From Hydractinia symbiolongicarpus (lineage: Eukaryota; Cnidaria; Hydrozoa; Anthoathecata; Hydractiniidae), in the NCBI RefSeq assembly GCF_029227915.1, contig NC_079876.1:32159828-32223827 (forward strand): a stretch of 64,000 bases of DNA, given 5' to 3'. The notes beneath the pieces are model-generated. The model had not been told where the DNA came from, ran no database searches, and saw only the letters and a program-made list of their open reading frames with translations. Of the stretch, positions 7,720-21,894 are shown in pieces. The first letter of the stretch is position 1. The number at the start of each line of letters is the position of its first letter. The translations under genes and the position numbers were made by a program.

Positions 7720-9780
7720 AAAAGCATAAAACAATCAAATGTATACTATTTTTTAAGAAAAAGCTGAATCTTTGAGCTCGCTTCCCTTTAATTTTATCAA
7801 AGCTTCAGTTGAAAGCATAAAATGTGGTTTATCTAGTACTACTGCCACTTAAATTTGCTAATAATTTTGCAGATTTTAGTACAGTCGCTTATAAACTGGT
7901 TGGTTATAAAAAATGTCGCTGCACTCTTTCGTCAAAAAGTGTATCTGGCGAAATGAAGAAATTGGCCCAAAATAAAAATAAGTTTAAGATTTTAAATTTT
8001 AAGGTCGGTCTCCGCTAAAGTTAAGGGCAGAGCTCATAGTAACAGACATTGAGGGGTATTTTTTCATTCTGCATAATACTAAAGACAGTCGCGTTTATTT
8101 TAAAAAGATGATAAAACAGTATTTTTGTAGCAAACACGTCGGGGAGTGCCTTGTCTTCTTAACTTTACATAATTTCAATAGTAAGTACGTGTTAGGAAAA
8201 GTACAAATGAGGACGAAAATATGTCAGGAATTCAAGCCAGAAACAGATTGTTTGTATAAAAAATGCATTCTTAAGTTCATAATTGTCGTTGTTTATGAAC
8301 TGATGTTTTAACTACAGTTGGCATCAAATTTGTGATGACAATGATGTGTGAATCGATCTTTCCAAAGAAAGGTTATTGAACAGTTTACAACCTTTCATAT
8401 TTTGTCTGTAAGTTCTGCCATCACAAATTACAGTTTATGATAACAAGGGGTTTAATTACACTAGGTCTTATCTAACGACTCTACTCATTACGCCAGTGAC
8501 ACTACTTTGTATAGAGCAGGAAATAAGGTGAAAATACAATGCTAACTCCTTGGGAATTGCTTGTGTAATAAGGTTCATAAAAACAGTTGAGATAAAAAAA
8601 CGAACAATTTAGTTTTTACGAGATTTTAGTATAAAGTAACGGAACAAACCGATACAAAGAAATAACGAATGACAAGTTGCTTAAAGTTGTCAGATTGCCA
8701 GCTAGATTAAGAAAGAGAACACTAGCAACAAAGCTAAAAGTCGGTTTTAGACTGATATCTTTCCTCTCTCTCAATTAATTGTGACGCATTCACCCAAAAA
8801 TTATATAATCCTTATAATCATACAATCTTTAACTCTTCTCAGCTGTTCTCTATCATCCACATAAGCGACATGAGCGAGGACAAATTGTTCCGAGGCTGAG
8901 ACATAATGTTGTTCTTCGGATTTCAACCAAATAGCAAAATATTGATCTATCTCGACAAACTAAAAAAAAGACATGAACTCAGGCTAACATTTCGTACAAC
9001 CTTTGTTAGATAGTGTGGATATCATGTGTTTTAATTTTTTTGAGGACTTGCTACAAAAAGAAAAACCTAGTAATCGGTTTTAAAAGAATGAAAACTTACA
9101 TTTTGAATACTTTAAATACAACTTACTTATTTGAGTTAAAGTATAGATTCAAGAAACAAAAACGACACATTTAATTTCCGATTGTTTCGCCTAAACAATT
9201 GACTTTTCAACTGTAAAAATTCTTTCTAATAAAGGCTAATAAACCTATAATTGGTGCTAAAACAGCTTGGTAATTAAACAAAATGTAACGTTTAAGCGAA
9301 CTGCGCAGTGAAAAATATGATTATTCGAGATATTGAGTTAAAGTCAGGCTCTTGTAACATGTATGCGCCTGTTCTACGCGAAAAGTTTTTGGTGTAAACA
9401 CATTACAGTAACGTAAAATCATTTTGGTGCTTCGTAAAAACATAAGGAAAACTTAGTACAATTGATACAATTTCTAGAAAACATTCCTTTAGTCAGAATC
9501 GTGTTTGTTGGCAGTTACACCTGCATAATTAATGTTTTTCAACCATAATTTTTTAGTACATTTTTCAATTGTAAATATAAATTGTTATGTATAATGTTTG
9601 TTAGAGTATTTTTAACTGTGCAACTATTTTAACCTGAAATTCCAAATTAGATCATCAGCCGCGCCTAAACTAGTTAACTAATCACGAACTAATGAAAATT
9701 ATGATTAAAAAAGATCTTGAGAGAAAGACGTGTGTACTACCGCACTTTTAAAAATTAGTCAAAGAGGGTTTACAAATTAG
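7720..9780. other. Intergenic, nothing recognised
   Basis: About 2 kb of AT-rich sequence with only short chance frames. It lies downstream of the astacin gene and may hold its 3' UTR next to 9782. Confidence 0.6.
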
Positions 9781-9781
9781 G

Positions 9782-12700
9782 TTACAGAACTTCAGAGTAA
9801 CTCTTAAGTGTTCTACCTGTTGTAGGTGTGGTTGTTGTAGGAGCAGTAGTAGTGGTAGTGGTTGTTTCAGGAGTAGTTGGAGTAGTGGTAGTGGTTGTTT
9901 CAGTTGTAGTTGTTGCAGGTGTGGTGGTAGTGGTTGTTGGAGGTGTGGTGGTAGTGGTAGGAGTGGTTGTTGGAGGTGTGGTGGTAGTGGTGGTTGTAGG
10001 AGTAGGGGTAGGAGTAGTAGTTGTTTCAGTAGTAGTGGTAGCGGGTGTGGTGGTAGTGGTTGTTTCAGGAGTAGTGGTAGTGGGTGTGGTGGTAGTGGCT
10101 GTTGTAGTGGTGGTGGTAGTGGTTGTTGTAGGAGCAGTTGTAGGTGTGGTTGTTGTAGGAGCAGTAGTAGTGATTATTTCAGGAGTAGTGGTAATGGAAG
10201 TAGCAGTCGTAGCCGGCGCAGTGGTCGCAGTTGCGGTAGTTTGGACATTGCATTCGTAAAATAAATTCATTTGTTCGATATCTTTTTCAGTCAATACATC
10301 TCCGCCCAATGACAAAGTCGGGTCATCGTTCCAAGTTATTGTTTGACCATTACCATTTGAGAAAGCATTGCTAAATATTAATTGAATAAAACATTATTAG
10401 ATAACGCTACACACATGGCTTCCGTCTTAGGTTTTCAGTTTAAATATAGAAAACATTGATGAACACTTACTTGCCATAGTGCATAACTGATTTCGGATCG
10501 TATTTAACGCCCAAGCTATCAGTATCTCGTTTGTTAAAGTTACGTTCACGACCTGTGAGATAGAATATTAACATTGTCGTATTAATTTTTTCGCAGCTCA
10601 TTTTACCGACTAGACAAAAACGTCAAAATTTTACGATTACCAGTTAGTATATTCTGAAAATTGATTGTAACGAAACCATCTCTGTCGGCTCTAGCTTGTT
10701 CATGGTGAACACCAAGCGCGTGAAGTACTTCATGTATGATTATTCCTGAAGTAAAACATCCGAAGTGTTGCAAAGATAATTGTTGTACGCCCCCTATTCT
10801 TCCAATGTATGACCAGCACCTAGAGGAATAAAAGTTTAAAAACGAATGGTTTTGAAACTATTCTTGATAATATCTTGACTGATGTGAAATTTAGAAGTTT
10901 ACTAAAGATCTCATCTTTAAATATAGGTAAACAAAAACAGCAAAAGTTTATAAATTATTTTAATGCAAGAAAGTGTAATTTTTGTACTATGGAAGTATAC
11001 ATATATATATTGCTGAACAGATGTGATGTTGTACTTAAGTAAAGAGTCCGACGTCAAAATTACAAGCCGAGCTTTCGACGTGTTTTCCCCTTGATTTATA
11101 GATACGTTAAAACAAGAACGGAAAGTGTGTTCTGTACAGACTCTTGTGATTTCACAAGACGGGTTTCAATCAATACTTTCTGCGCATTTCTTTAGCACTT
11201 TTGGGTTTGCAAGTCAGTGTGTAGAGCACCTTACAGGGAGTCTTATTAAAGTAATCGTTCACGAAGTACTTTTATTTTAAGTAAAAATTTGGGCTTAGAT
11301 GGTTCAGTTTCGCAAATTTAGTAACTAACGGGTGTCACGCGAGAACTGCGGTTTATGTGACCCGATTTTGAATCAAAAAAGGTGGCAAATCATCGTGATA
11401 CGGTACACATCCGATAATTCAAACAGGGAAAGGATCAAAAAATATGTTCAAAAAAATTAGAATTAAGCAGTAGAAAATGAAAATAAATAAATGTTCCAAT
11501 TAGCGGCATTTAAATTTACGTATGCATAGTGTAAAATTAAAAATTGCGTTCTGGTGAAAAAAGGATTTGTAACAAAGCCTTACCCTGATCCTGGAAATAG
11601 AGCCACATGATCTTGCGGTGCACTAGTAATTGCGTATTCGGTGAATTGGATACAAGTTGCTGACTTAATGATATTTAGGGCGTTGCGAATGCTGTTTTTT
11701 TCGGTTTCAGCTAAATAAAAAAGAAAATGTTGTTGTTTATAAAGAATTTTGTATGTAACCTTTGCTAGAGTATAAAGAAAATAACCAAAGAAATTGTTTA
11801 TAAATCTTCTATCATTTCGAAGTGATAAGATAAATAAAAAGGCGTCAATGTCTACATCAGACTACCATGTACTTGACACTGAACTTTTTAAAAGCTAAAA
11901 CAGAGCAAGGCATTTTGTTTAGGAGTAATACTTACAGAAGTTGTCAGATAAAGTGTAAGGCATTTCACCATTCGGCCATCTGATGTTAAGACCTTTCTTT
12001 GATAGCCCTCTTCTTTTTCTTGAAACACCAAACTGATCTGGAAAAAGCTGTCTCATTTTTTCTTTTGTTAACTTTTCGTCTCCAAAAAATAACGCTAAAA
12101 GAAACATTAAGTGATAACTACTAGTATTTGTAAAACAGTTACTGTTTTGTGCATCTTTGGAAATCTTTAAAACCTGGGAACTTAAGCATTTCGGATTTTC
12201 AGTAAACAAAGCAAAATACAGTCGATGACGCCACAATGTTATTCGTGCTAGAAATCGATCACATAACTGGGACAGTAAAAGAGCAAATCAAAGTTGTTTT
12301 CGTTTTTGTGTTCATATTATACGATTTATTCTCGAAAATGCTACTGTGATGAGCGAGCAGGTAGTAATAACATTGAATTAAGATCTTGCTAAATAATGAG
12401 ACTTTACTTTAATTTAAGAAGTTAAACAAAACGACAGGACCAATATTTCCACTTTGGCCCCGACATCATGAGTTATGAGACTCTGAATGCGTGTTAATAT
12501 GCACAAAATGCTTAAGAACGGAGCATACTAGGGCAGAAACTTTTGCGTAAGACCTTTTTTAATTTCGTGCGAAAAAACTCTGCGTCTAAGCAATTGAGGA
12601 AAACGAAACTCAAACTTCGATGAGTTTTCTAATTTAAATACAGTGCCTGGTAAGGCTTGGCATGATTTCTGAACATTGGAAAGACAGATATTACTGTTCG

Positions 12701-13153
12701 TAAGCTTTAGGGTGTAAGAAATTAAAAAATTTTCCGGAAATAAATTAAAGAGGATACTTATTCAACAAACAACCAAAAAATAAGAAGAACGTTCGCGAGT
12801 CGAAAACATTCCGCGATATCGCAAGAAAAACTTTCGCGGTTTTTCTATTTGATAAGTTTCGAAATCGCAAGAAGAGTCCAAAATTCTGCTCGCAAAACGT
12901 TCCGTCCAAGAAACATTTTTTCCTTTAAGCCATAATTAGTTTGAACAAATAATCGTACGATGACTTACTTTTGTCGTTACCATTTACTTTTAAAATTTTG
13001 GACATTGCTGATCTGTCTTCTGGTTTAGATTCTAGAAATAAGGCGAATATATAAAAATATGCAATAGAGAAAATAGCTAAGCAATCAAATATTAAATTAA
13101 CTTAACTTACCACATAGCCTTGCAACAAGTAACAAGATGAACACAAACTTCAT
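9782..13153 (-). CDS. Astacin-family zinc metalloprotease, secreted, Thr-rich tail
   Basis: Seven exons on the minus strand: 13153-13111, 13031-12969, 12094-11936, 11710-11584, 10819-10641, 10552-10471, 10370-9782. All junctions have GT..AG ends and the phases agree throughout, giving 413 aa. The protein starts with a signal peptide (MKFVFILLLVARLCG). A propeptide of about 75 aa follows and ends near RKRRG, a likely processing site. The mature domain starts near RWPNGEMPY. Exon 5 carries the zinc-binding motif HEVLHALGVHHEQARADRD, and exon 6 the Met-turn SVMHYG. The four cysteines expected of an astacin fold are present (TC, CWS, FGC, YEC). From about residue 268 a tail of some 130 residues is almost entirely Thr with Pro, Ala and Glu, which suggests O-glycosylation. 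No EGF, CUB or ShK domain is present. Known astacins are extracellular endopeptidases; the substrate is unknown. Confidence 0.92.
9828..10240 (-). repeat. Thr-codon minisatellite in the astacin last exon
   Basis: The array is built from AC(N) codons with interspersed CCA, GCA and GAA codons (units such as TTTTPTTT and ETTTTTTP). The opposite strand is an unbroken Val/Gly frame, which is only the complement of the repeat. Length variation between alleles is likely. Confidence 0.85.
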
Positions 13154-13232
13154 TTTGTGTCTGAACTGAACTGAAAGTCTGGTATGGTTAATCTGGACCC
13201 TCAAATAAATGCATAGTTCAACCTCTGCCTTC

Positions 13233-13241
13233 TTTTTATAG
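13233..13241 (-). promoter_or_regulatory. Probable TATA box of the astacin gene
   Basis: On the minus strand CTATAAAAA lies about 80 bp upstream of the ATG at 13153. This is the right distance for a short 5' UTR of roughly 50 nt. Confidence 0.55.
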
Positions 13242-13249
13242 ACACTTGC

Positions 13250-16200
13250 ATTGTAATTAAATTTCCTGTTTTCATTGAAATCGTCATCGAGGCAATCGGA
13301 TATAAAAATTTGTTTTTCACACTAAAACCGAAAAACAAATTATTAAATGTTTTAGCAACCGTCTTATATTGTTAGACGAATATATCTAGCAATCGTCTTG
13401 CATTGTTAGACGATGCTACATAGATATAGTTTAAAGATAGACAAATTAGATTATTTCATTTTTGTTGTTTCCCTTGTTGTTTTGTTTCCCTTGTAATTTT
13501 GTGGACAATGGTTAGCTTGATATTAAGATAAAAAAAATACCCTGGGATTAATTGGTTTCTAAGTCAGAAAAAACTCTTTTTTTGCTAAATACATGCGATT
13601 TGCTGGCTTCGTGCAATTTAAAACGTTTTTTAGCTTTAGTTCCCTGTTTATATAAATAATTTTGACACGAAAAGCTTCAAAGTGAAATAGTCCCGTATAT
13701 TAAACCCTCCTAGCGACAGTCACAGGTAATCAGGGCGGGTAATTACTGCGTAATTTTGACATAATTTTCTCTTGCGTAATATCATATTGACACCTATGTT
13801 AGAATGTCCTCTAAGTCGAAAAACAAGCAATTTGCGTAGCGTTTTATTGCGACACAAATTAGGGAGACCAGTTAACTTATGTTAATACGCTCCAGCTGGA
13901 CATAAAGCTTAATAACAGAATCTCAGGAAGGTTTTATTTTTTAAAAATATAATATAGTTTAAATTTTTTACGAGACTTGTGACGAGGTGAGTGAAATATA
14001 CAAAAACTTAAAAACGAAAAGAATATAACGAAAGTTTTCGAAAAGAAAGGCGACAATTAGTTTATCATATACACCGAGCATAAATCAATTTATTGAAAGA
14101 AAAACGACATATCCCTTTTTATATGTTTTCTTAGTAGTTCACACTAATTCTAAATTATAAAAGAACAAGATAGAATACGTAGTAGATATCGCACAGTATT
14201 GCTTTGAGTTTGTTATGTTCGGAGATTTGTAAAGAAATTTTTCCTAAAAAGGTAAGGACTAAGTCTTTTTTGGGAACAATAAACACTGCTTCCTTAGGTT
14301 CGTAATTTTTGCTCTTGAAGATTCTTAAACAGAATTAAAAAACCTTCGAAAGATATTAATTCCTTCCAAGAACAACTTTTTACGTGAAATTTATTTCGAT
14401 TATGCGTTCTCGTCTTTTAAGAAAACAATAACTTTGCTCAACTCAAATAAACGAAAGTGAAATAATACCGTTTCTCAGCAGAAAATAAATTGTAGAATAT
14501 ACTTTGTGTATGCGAGGAAAATGCGAGAAAAAAAATCGTCATATTTTAGAATAAATTTTATCATTCGTACGAAAAATATCTCCAAACCGATTGGCTAAGA
14601 CAAGAGACATAAATACAATATCTGGGCCGTAAAAGAAAACAACAACAAATGTTCAACAAAACTTTTGAAATACATAACTCTCATGTATTTAAACAAATAT
14701 ATATTTTTTAAATTTCCGTTTGTATGTTTGTGACATGCAAATTCGATTTTATTACGACGATAGCTATCAGGTCTCTATAAGTATGTTCCATATTTTATAA
14801 AACTGAATGTTCAAAAGAAAAAAACCTATTACTCATTAGTGAATAATGCGCTAATAACTGTTTAAATTTATCGTCACGGGTTTTACACCACACGTAATTA
14901 GATCTTTGTCTTGTCATTAAAAAGGTTTTTATTAACCTTGCCTTTGATTGAAACCTACGACAAACTTTTTGACAAAAAAACATGGAATTATGGCGTCGTT
15001 CGATTTCGGAATCATCTTTTGAGATTTTTCAAACTAATGATAAACCAGTTATCGCGCTAAAGGCTGGTACAATATGACATACATTTCTTGGTTCTTCTAA
15101 AGAAAAAGGTTCTTAATATTCATGGTCAGTGAATTAAAATAAGTGTTATGTTTGCAAATAGCTGCTTCCACACAAATAACAGTTATTAATCTAGCGCACG
15201 TAGAGCTTACTTTGTGTATTTAATTCCATGTGAATTGCTTATTAATGCTGTTGTTTCTCGGTCAATGTCTTTACGAGAATCCTTGCATAAAGGAAGATTT
15301 TGCTGTGTTACAAAACCTTTAGGGGATTCCAATCGTACCTATTGCACAAAAAATTGTCATTATACAAGTATTATCATTGCGGCCATCTGTTTTGTCACAT
15401 CATCATTATTAATCTAATTTCTTTGTTAGTCACTCTTATTGTGTTTTTTTTATATTGGCCACCCGTTAGGAGCATGTTAAGGTACACGAAGGATGCTAAC
15501 GTCTGGTTGTTTCAGTTTCTGATTATTTTAATTTTTGGGAATGCCAACTAGTGTACAAGTTCTTACTATGAAAGATCGTGCTGGGTTATCCCCAATACAC
15601 TACTATAACTATATGGAGATTATGAACAGTAATTCAATGTTAAAGCTGATAACTAATATGCGTGGTTGTGTAACAAAAGGGAGAGGAAATAACAAATAAA
15701 ATCTGTCATCATTCAAATTTCAATGCCTCTTTGATTAGAAAGATCTGTGTTTTTGAAATACAGAGACAGATTATTTGCTGATCATACAAAACTATGAAAG
15801 AAAAGAATGTTAAGCGCGCATGAGCAGCATAAAAGTAACTAAAAACTTTATGTCGGGAAACGACTTCCGATGACTTTCCAGACAATCCCAAATTGTTAGT
15901 AAGCCTTTAGGAACAATATCTGTTTTAAACTAATTCCAAAAAATCACTAAATTATTAGAGGCAATAAAAAACATACCCTTTCCTTCCCCTCCAACAGTTA
16001 CGCTATCCCGTCGGCACGCCGTACGCCACCCAAGGTACAGCTAGCTTCAAAGAGTGAGATAATTATGAAAATGTTATAGGCAGGAATTTAACATATTACG
16101 AGCCATTTTTTTAAATGTGGGTCTTGTGGGGACCAAAAATCATGTCCCACAAGGCTTTTTTTGTTAAATTGCTTAGAAACTTCTAAAATAATGTTAAATC

Positions 16201-17850
16201 CTAAAATTATTAAGGTCAGTTTCCACATGGCATGCTTGTGCTTGTGTAACGTGTTGTGGGGACCGCGTGTGTATGATGTCAAATTTATAAATTATGCATC
16301 TCGCTATGAAATAATTTGCATACACTTGTTTCATTCACATTTAAAAGAACACGCTAAGCATAATTAAAACTAAAAGTATTTTTTATGCACGTAACCTAAT
16401 CAAATTATCAAAAACTTAAAATTGTTTGTAAAATTGGGTTAAGCATGTAAATGACTAAAGAAGAATAGTTTAGCAATATAATGATCGTTAGGTATGCAAA
16501 AACATCAAAATTATACTAAACAGGAAGTTCGACTTTAGAATTGAGAAGAATTAGAAGAAGAAGAAGACTTGGAGAAAATAAAAGAAACGAGTTTATGGTT
16601 CAATCTGTCAAATAGATCAACTTTTATGGATTCTAAGCAAAACCGTTAAGTAGAAAGTGGTTTAAAAAGTTGTTTTTTATACGGTTTCCAAAGCTGATCT
16701 TTTTTTTTCTGTTGTATTTGATAATAAGTTATAAAAGCTCTTACGAAATTTCAATTTGCGAAGATGTATCATTTTGCATGCGTACTCTTAGGGATATTTT
16801 TTAAATATATACATATATATTGGGTGTTTGTAGCATTGAGCGTAAGTTATGTAAGAAAATTACAACGTGCGTACGTCAAATAAAGAACTTTCATCAAGAA
16901 GATTACTAATGTATTAGAATATTTGATAAAAAAACTGCTTGATATTTGTATAAAATTTATTTTGGTATTTTTGTTTTAAAATAAAATCAGCTGCAGACAG
17001 TTTGAGGGACATTGCGTTCTAGTTATTACCAAAAGTATGCCAAGTAAGGCAAGGCCTTCCCTCCTCGCCTGCGCCAATAGGGTAGCCTATTCATGCTCGA
17101 CGGTGGCTACGAATTTAACCTTCCTGTTAAAAATTTTTCATACCTTTTTACAGGCTTATGGTTATACCATTAAGTTGTATGTTTTATCATCCATTTTTCG
17201 AGTTGCGTGAAATCTTTCTGGATTTTCTTTTTTTTGGAGAAAATCTTTTAAAATGCTTTTCTAATCTTTTGAAAACATCTTAGTATATCTTGCTAAAATA
17301 TTTACCTCGTTCCCCAAGCTCTTTCTCGTGTACTGATGTTTGGTTATCGAAAAGTAAAAAAAGGCACTGGGGAAATAATAAACAATTGCACAAATTTTAC
17401 AAAAACTACACTTAAGTTTACTCATTTCTTTAAAAATCAGCATCCACCTCCAACATTGAGAAACCCCCAAGTGGCCTGACAGTGCCAACTAAAGCCTGCA
17501 AAATTATAATATCGCAAAATGTAACAATTTCATCGCGATTACTTTGGTGTGCTGTTCAATGGCCGCTCTGGGAAGGACGATAATGTAAAAAACAAACTTG
17601 AACATGTATATAAAAATGAACACGTAGCTAATATATTTCTTATTAAAAATTATATTCACGATTAAAAAAGGACTTCTTGTTCTCGATATTCCACGTTCAA
17701 CTGCTTTGTTTTTCTTTACTTAGTACGCATGCGCAAACAAAAGATTTCCTTTGCATTATTTTTATTTTGTAATAAGGTTTCGTATGGTATGCAAATGTTT
17801 AGGCTCAAATGTTTCACGCAGAATTATTCCTTAAAATTATATAAAGGTCT
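13250..17850. other. Intergenic, nothing recognised
   Basis: About 4.6 kb of AT-rich sequence. Open frames are short, with no family similarity I recognise. A small hairpin lies at about 16128-16157 (CTTGTGGGGAC against GTCCCACAAG), and two near-repeats with GTTAGACGA lie near 13370-13430. Confidence 0.6.
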
Positions 17851-17857
17851 TATAAAT

Positions 17858-17977
17858 ACAACCTCGTCCCCAAGGCATATTATATCTTTTTGATTTAAAA
17901 AGGGCGACACGAACATTATTTTCGTATTGCGGTCCCGATGTCACAAAAGATACAAGATGCCTTTGGGACGAGGTTGT
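17858..17977. mobile_element. 120-bp inverted-repeat element (MITE)
   Basis: The ends are inverted repeats of 21 bp with one mismatch. ACAACCTCGTCCCCAAGGCA starts at 17858 and its complement ends at 17977. There is no coding capacity. The flanks do not give an unambiguous target duplication. Confidence 0.7.
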
Positions 17978-17979
17978 TA

Positions 17980-19308
17980 CAATCAGTAAAATTTAGTCAC
18001 TTGTGTTAAACTTTCCATAAAGGGAAATTTTTAACCAAAAATCTTGTGTCATGCGTTAGTAATCGCTAAAATTCTGTTTTGATTTTTATTTGACTTTGGT
18101 GATTTCAGTCATACAATTAATTTGCAATTTTTATTACCCGTCACTATGCGTAAGCTATCCTTTTCGAATAACTTAGGTTTGCTTTCAATTGATATATTTT
18201 CAAAAGTTAATAAAGTTGACAGTCAATCGAGTAACATTAACTTTAACATATATAAAATTATATTCAACATGATTTTAATAAGGAGGTGACAAAACTAACT
18301 GTAATGATATTTCTTGTCTAATGACAGCTGGTTCTACTATAGTAAGAGGTTGCAACCCTCTAAAGATTCTTTTAAAAAAGCAAAATCCCCCTTTTTGCAA
18401 CTAAAAACATTGACCGTAAAAGAGGCAGAAAAATACAACAGCGACAGAACACAACACAGAACAATAAATATTAAAGCAATTCGAAATGAATTAAATAACA
18501 ATAATATATATCAAGATATATAAACTATACAGACCTTCAAGAATTATATGCACAGTCACCATCGTGCACATAGCTTGCACATGTCGTATATGAAGTAAAT
18601 ATAATTTAAATTTAAGTTCGCTCATGTCTTTTATGACAACATTTCGACATAAAGTGTCAGCAAATCAATTAAAGTTTGTGTGCATAAATATGACAACGTA
18701 TATTATTGAATATTTAACTCTTATCGCAATCAGTCGTTCTTTCTGTGCAAGAGAGAGAAAAAATTTAGCAAGCAAAATATTTGTTAACATTTAAATAAGC
18801 AGTTGTACAAAAATACACTTTTGATAATATAATTTGACCATGTTTGAAAAATATTAGAGACTAAAATTTGAATTCATTTTATTTTTAACTAACTAGGAAA
18901 TTCAAGAAGGAGCTGAAAGAAAATACCGTTAATGGTAGTTCTTCTTGTTTTAGTGTCGAGGATTTGTAGTGATGAAGAATCAAGGAAGTGTCATCAAGTA
19001 GAGTGTCAACATTTTTGAATACGATTCCGTCAATGGTTTCTTCCGACCATTTATGAGAATCCAAAAGAACATTCTGTTATTTAAAAATATGATTCCTTTA
19101 CAGTGGGGGTCTGTGTAATAAATACACGATATGTCGTCTGGATATACATTATGATCTTTACGAATACAGTAAAAAAATTGTGATATTCATAATATATTAG
19201 AAAATTCATACATTATGATTATATTATCTTTTTGTGCCGATGGCATAGGATAACGTCCTTGTATAAATTATGATTATCGTAACATGTACGGCGTGTTGTA
19301 TTTTATGA
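17980..19308. other. Intergenic, nothing recognised
   Basis: AT-rich. An open frame of 69 codons at 18314-18523 has no similarity I recognise and is not supported as a gene. Confidence 0.55.
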
Positions 19309-19309
19309 T

Positions 19310-20364
19310 TACCTTATTCCATGAAATTAACGCGTCAAGAAATTAACACGAATTAAATTAACGCTTATGAAATTAACGCTGTTCAATAAAATTATTTTAA
19401 AGAACGCATTTAATTAACGCGTTTGACCAAGGTTGTGTTTACAAAAATGCATTTAATTAACGCGAATTTGAAAAAGAAGAGAAAAAAATATACGAGTGGG
19501 AAAAACATATTTTAACAGTAAGTATTTTTCTTGAAGATATGAACTAGTAATTTTACAAAAATGGGTCCATGTTGATCTGGCTATTTATTTCTTTGCCGCT
19601 TTTTAATGTTTCTGTTTTCCTAGCAGCAATCCAATCAACGGTGATGATGTTACGACCTTTTTTCAGTTTGGAAAAACTTGTAGATGCTTTTCATGAGTCT
19701 GTCAAGCCTGTGAAGACGATTCGATTACATTTTTTTTGGATTAAGGGGCTTTCATGTGCGCAGAACAACTTGGAAATCATATGTTAAACAAATGATCTAG
19801 TTCAAATGCAGTAGCCGGATATACAAAACTACCGGGTCGTTTAGCAGTGTGTGTCGTTGGTAATATTTATCCGGGAGATCAGCAGATATATTTGGTATGC
19901 GACATCACACGAATCAAAAATTACGGCAACAGTCGAATCCTCGGTAGTAAAGCGGTCTCCTTTATTACAAGGGGGTTTGGAAATCGAAATAAAAGCTTTT
20001 GTTGTTTGTAAGTACAATGTTCAGAATTTTAAAATTTTGTTCTTTCAGTTAATTTCCACTTTGATCAGAGTATAAAGATGATACGAAAGATATTTTAAAA
20101 AGATTGCTAAAAAGGAGAAAAAGATTGAGCTATCCGTCCAATGAGGAGAAAATAGTAAAAAAAAAAGAAAAAAAAAAGTATTTTTATGTTTTTTAGGCTT
20201 TTATATCTTACAAAAATGTCACTAAATTACCGTATTATAATTAACGAGTCATGAAATTACGCGGCTTTAAATTAACACTGCATTTAATTAACGGTCATTA
20301 AATTAACGCGAATTTTAAAAAACTGCGTTAATTTCACCATTCGTTAATTTCATGGAATAAGGTA
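19310..20364. mobile_element. About 1.05-kb inverted-repeat element with TTAACGC subterminal repeats
   Basis: TACCTTATTCCATGAAATTA starts at 19310 and its exact complement ends at 20364 (23-bp perfect terminal repeats). Both ends carry many AAATTAACGC-type repeats for 100-150 bp. The middle contains an ATG-less open stretch of about 70 codons (roughly 19796-20010, with PGRLAVCVVGNIYPGDQQIY), which I do not recognise. It looks like a non-autonomous DNA transposon, superfamily unknown. Confidence 0.75.
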
Positions 20365-20736
20365 TCATATCTTTTGCGCGAACATGTTGTTTTTAAACCT
20401 TCGTTCTGAAAATTTTTAACACCTTAAGATCTTTAAAGACAAATCCGGGTTACTGCTGCAGTCTTGTCATTTTAGCACGTAAAATCTGTTAGGTATTTTG
20501 GTCAACAAATTATCAGTGCAAAGAGAAAATACATGTAAAGAGAATGCTAATAACGCAAAACAGACCTTAATTTAAGAATTAATATTTACGTGCCTGGATA
20601 ACATAGAACCAATTTTTAGTGTGTAATATGCTGCACGTCAACATTTTCATACTGTAGCCCTAATTTAGAAATAGTAAATTTATATATCTTTTCAATTTTT
20701 CACTGCCAAATCGGTGATCAGAGGCATTTTTCCCAT

Positions 20737-20842
20737 GTGCCTTCATGTAAATTTCTTGCACCCCCATGTGAATACGCAATTCACATGAGAATTTTTGCCC
20801 TTCACATGACGACGAATGCGCCCTCATGTGAAAAAAAACTTC
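20737..20842. repeat. Cluster of CACATG/CATGTG motifs
   Basis: Alternating CATGTGAA and TTCACATGA motifs form several small overlapping palindromes. The cluster is repeated in copy B at about 26893-26994. Confidence 0.5.
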
Positions 20843-21894
20843 CGTCTTGTCAGTTACGGAAATATATGTTATCTCCGTGCATGGCGAAACGGTAGGTTAG
20901 CCGCGTCGTGGACCTAATGAATTAGATGTTTTCTGTACTTGCCCTAGACACTAAAATATCTTTAAATTTACAAAATACGGAAATGTTTTAATAAATACTG
21001 CGGCGCGAGTTTTATATGTTTTGATAAGCGTGAACAATTAATTACAGTTAAGTTAATTCCACAAATCAAAGCCAATTATCATAATCACAATTATTCTATG
21101 CTGATTATTTCCTATGATAAACATGTTTATTTAATTACGGCGGGTGCTTTTTGGCTTCTAAATAATTTCGCTAAACTATAACTGGCCTGAATCCCAGTTA
21201 TTTTGAATTATGAATTACAATTATTTTTATTTGGCATTTCTTCATTATTATTTACCTACACTGTTTTAAAATAAAGGAGGTTATGCATTTATCGTGCCTA
21301 TTATGATTTCGTAAGAAAAAGTTCGGAAACCACGGATGAAAGAAAATCGGTTTAGACTAAAAAATATGGTGTATTAAATTTTAATGAGCAGTAAATTTAC
21401 ACACGATTTTTTTGTTTTTAAATTAACATTTATTCAATATTCATGCAACTTGACCGAAATGACAATCGTTCACTTCGTACAAACAGCGTCCAATGCTTCA
21501 TTCATTCCTTAGCTTGAAATTGACATAAAATTCAGCATTCTATATTTTTAAATGTAAAATTCTGCGAGGGAAAGTGTGCAACAGAGAACAGATTCGGAAC
21601 TTTAAAACAATTCATCCGGTGTCGGCATCGGCAAATTGTGCAACTCACTAACTCACCAATTCACGACTACCCAACTCACCAACTCAGCTCTGCCAGTTAT
21701 TACATATATAGTAGTGTGTTTAACAATGTCTAAAGTAATGAGCACAGAATTATTAACAGGAGTTTTACTTAAAATGCAAGAATATCTTGACAGGACAGTA
21801 ACAATTTGAATAAAAATGTTTATATGCCCCTGAATTTTCCTAATCCGAAATTGATCGGTTTGCAAATATCAAATATGCAACATTAAGTAATCCC

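Noticed and set aside
9828-10259. Long Val/Gly-rich open frame on the plus strand
   Set aside because: It is the complement of the Thr-codon repeat of the astacin exon; the minus-strand frame is supported by splice phases and domain content.
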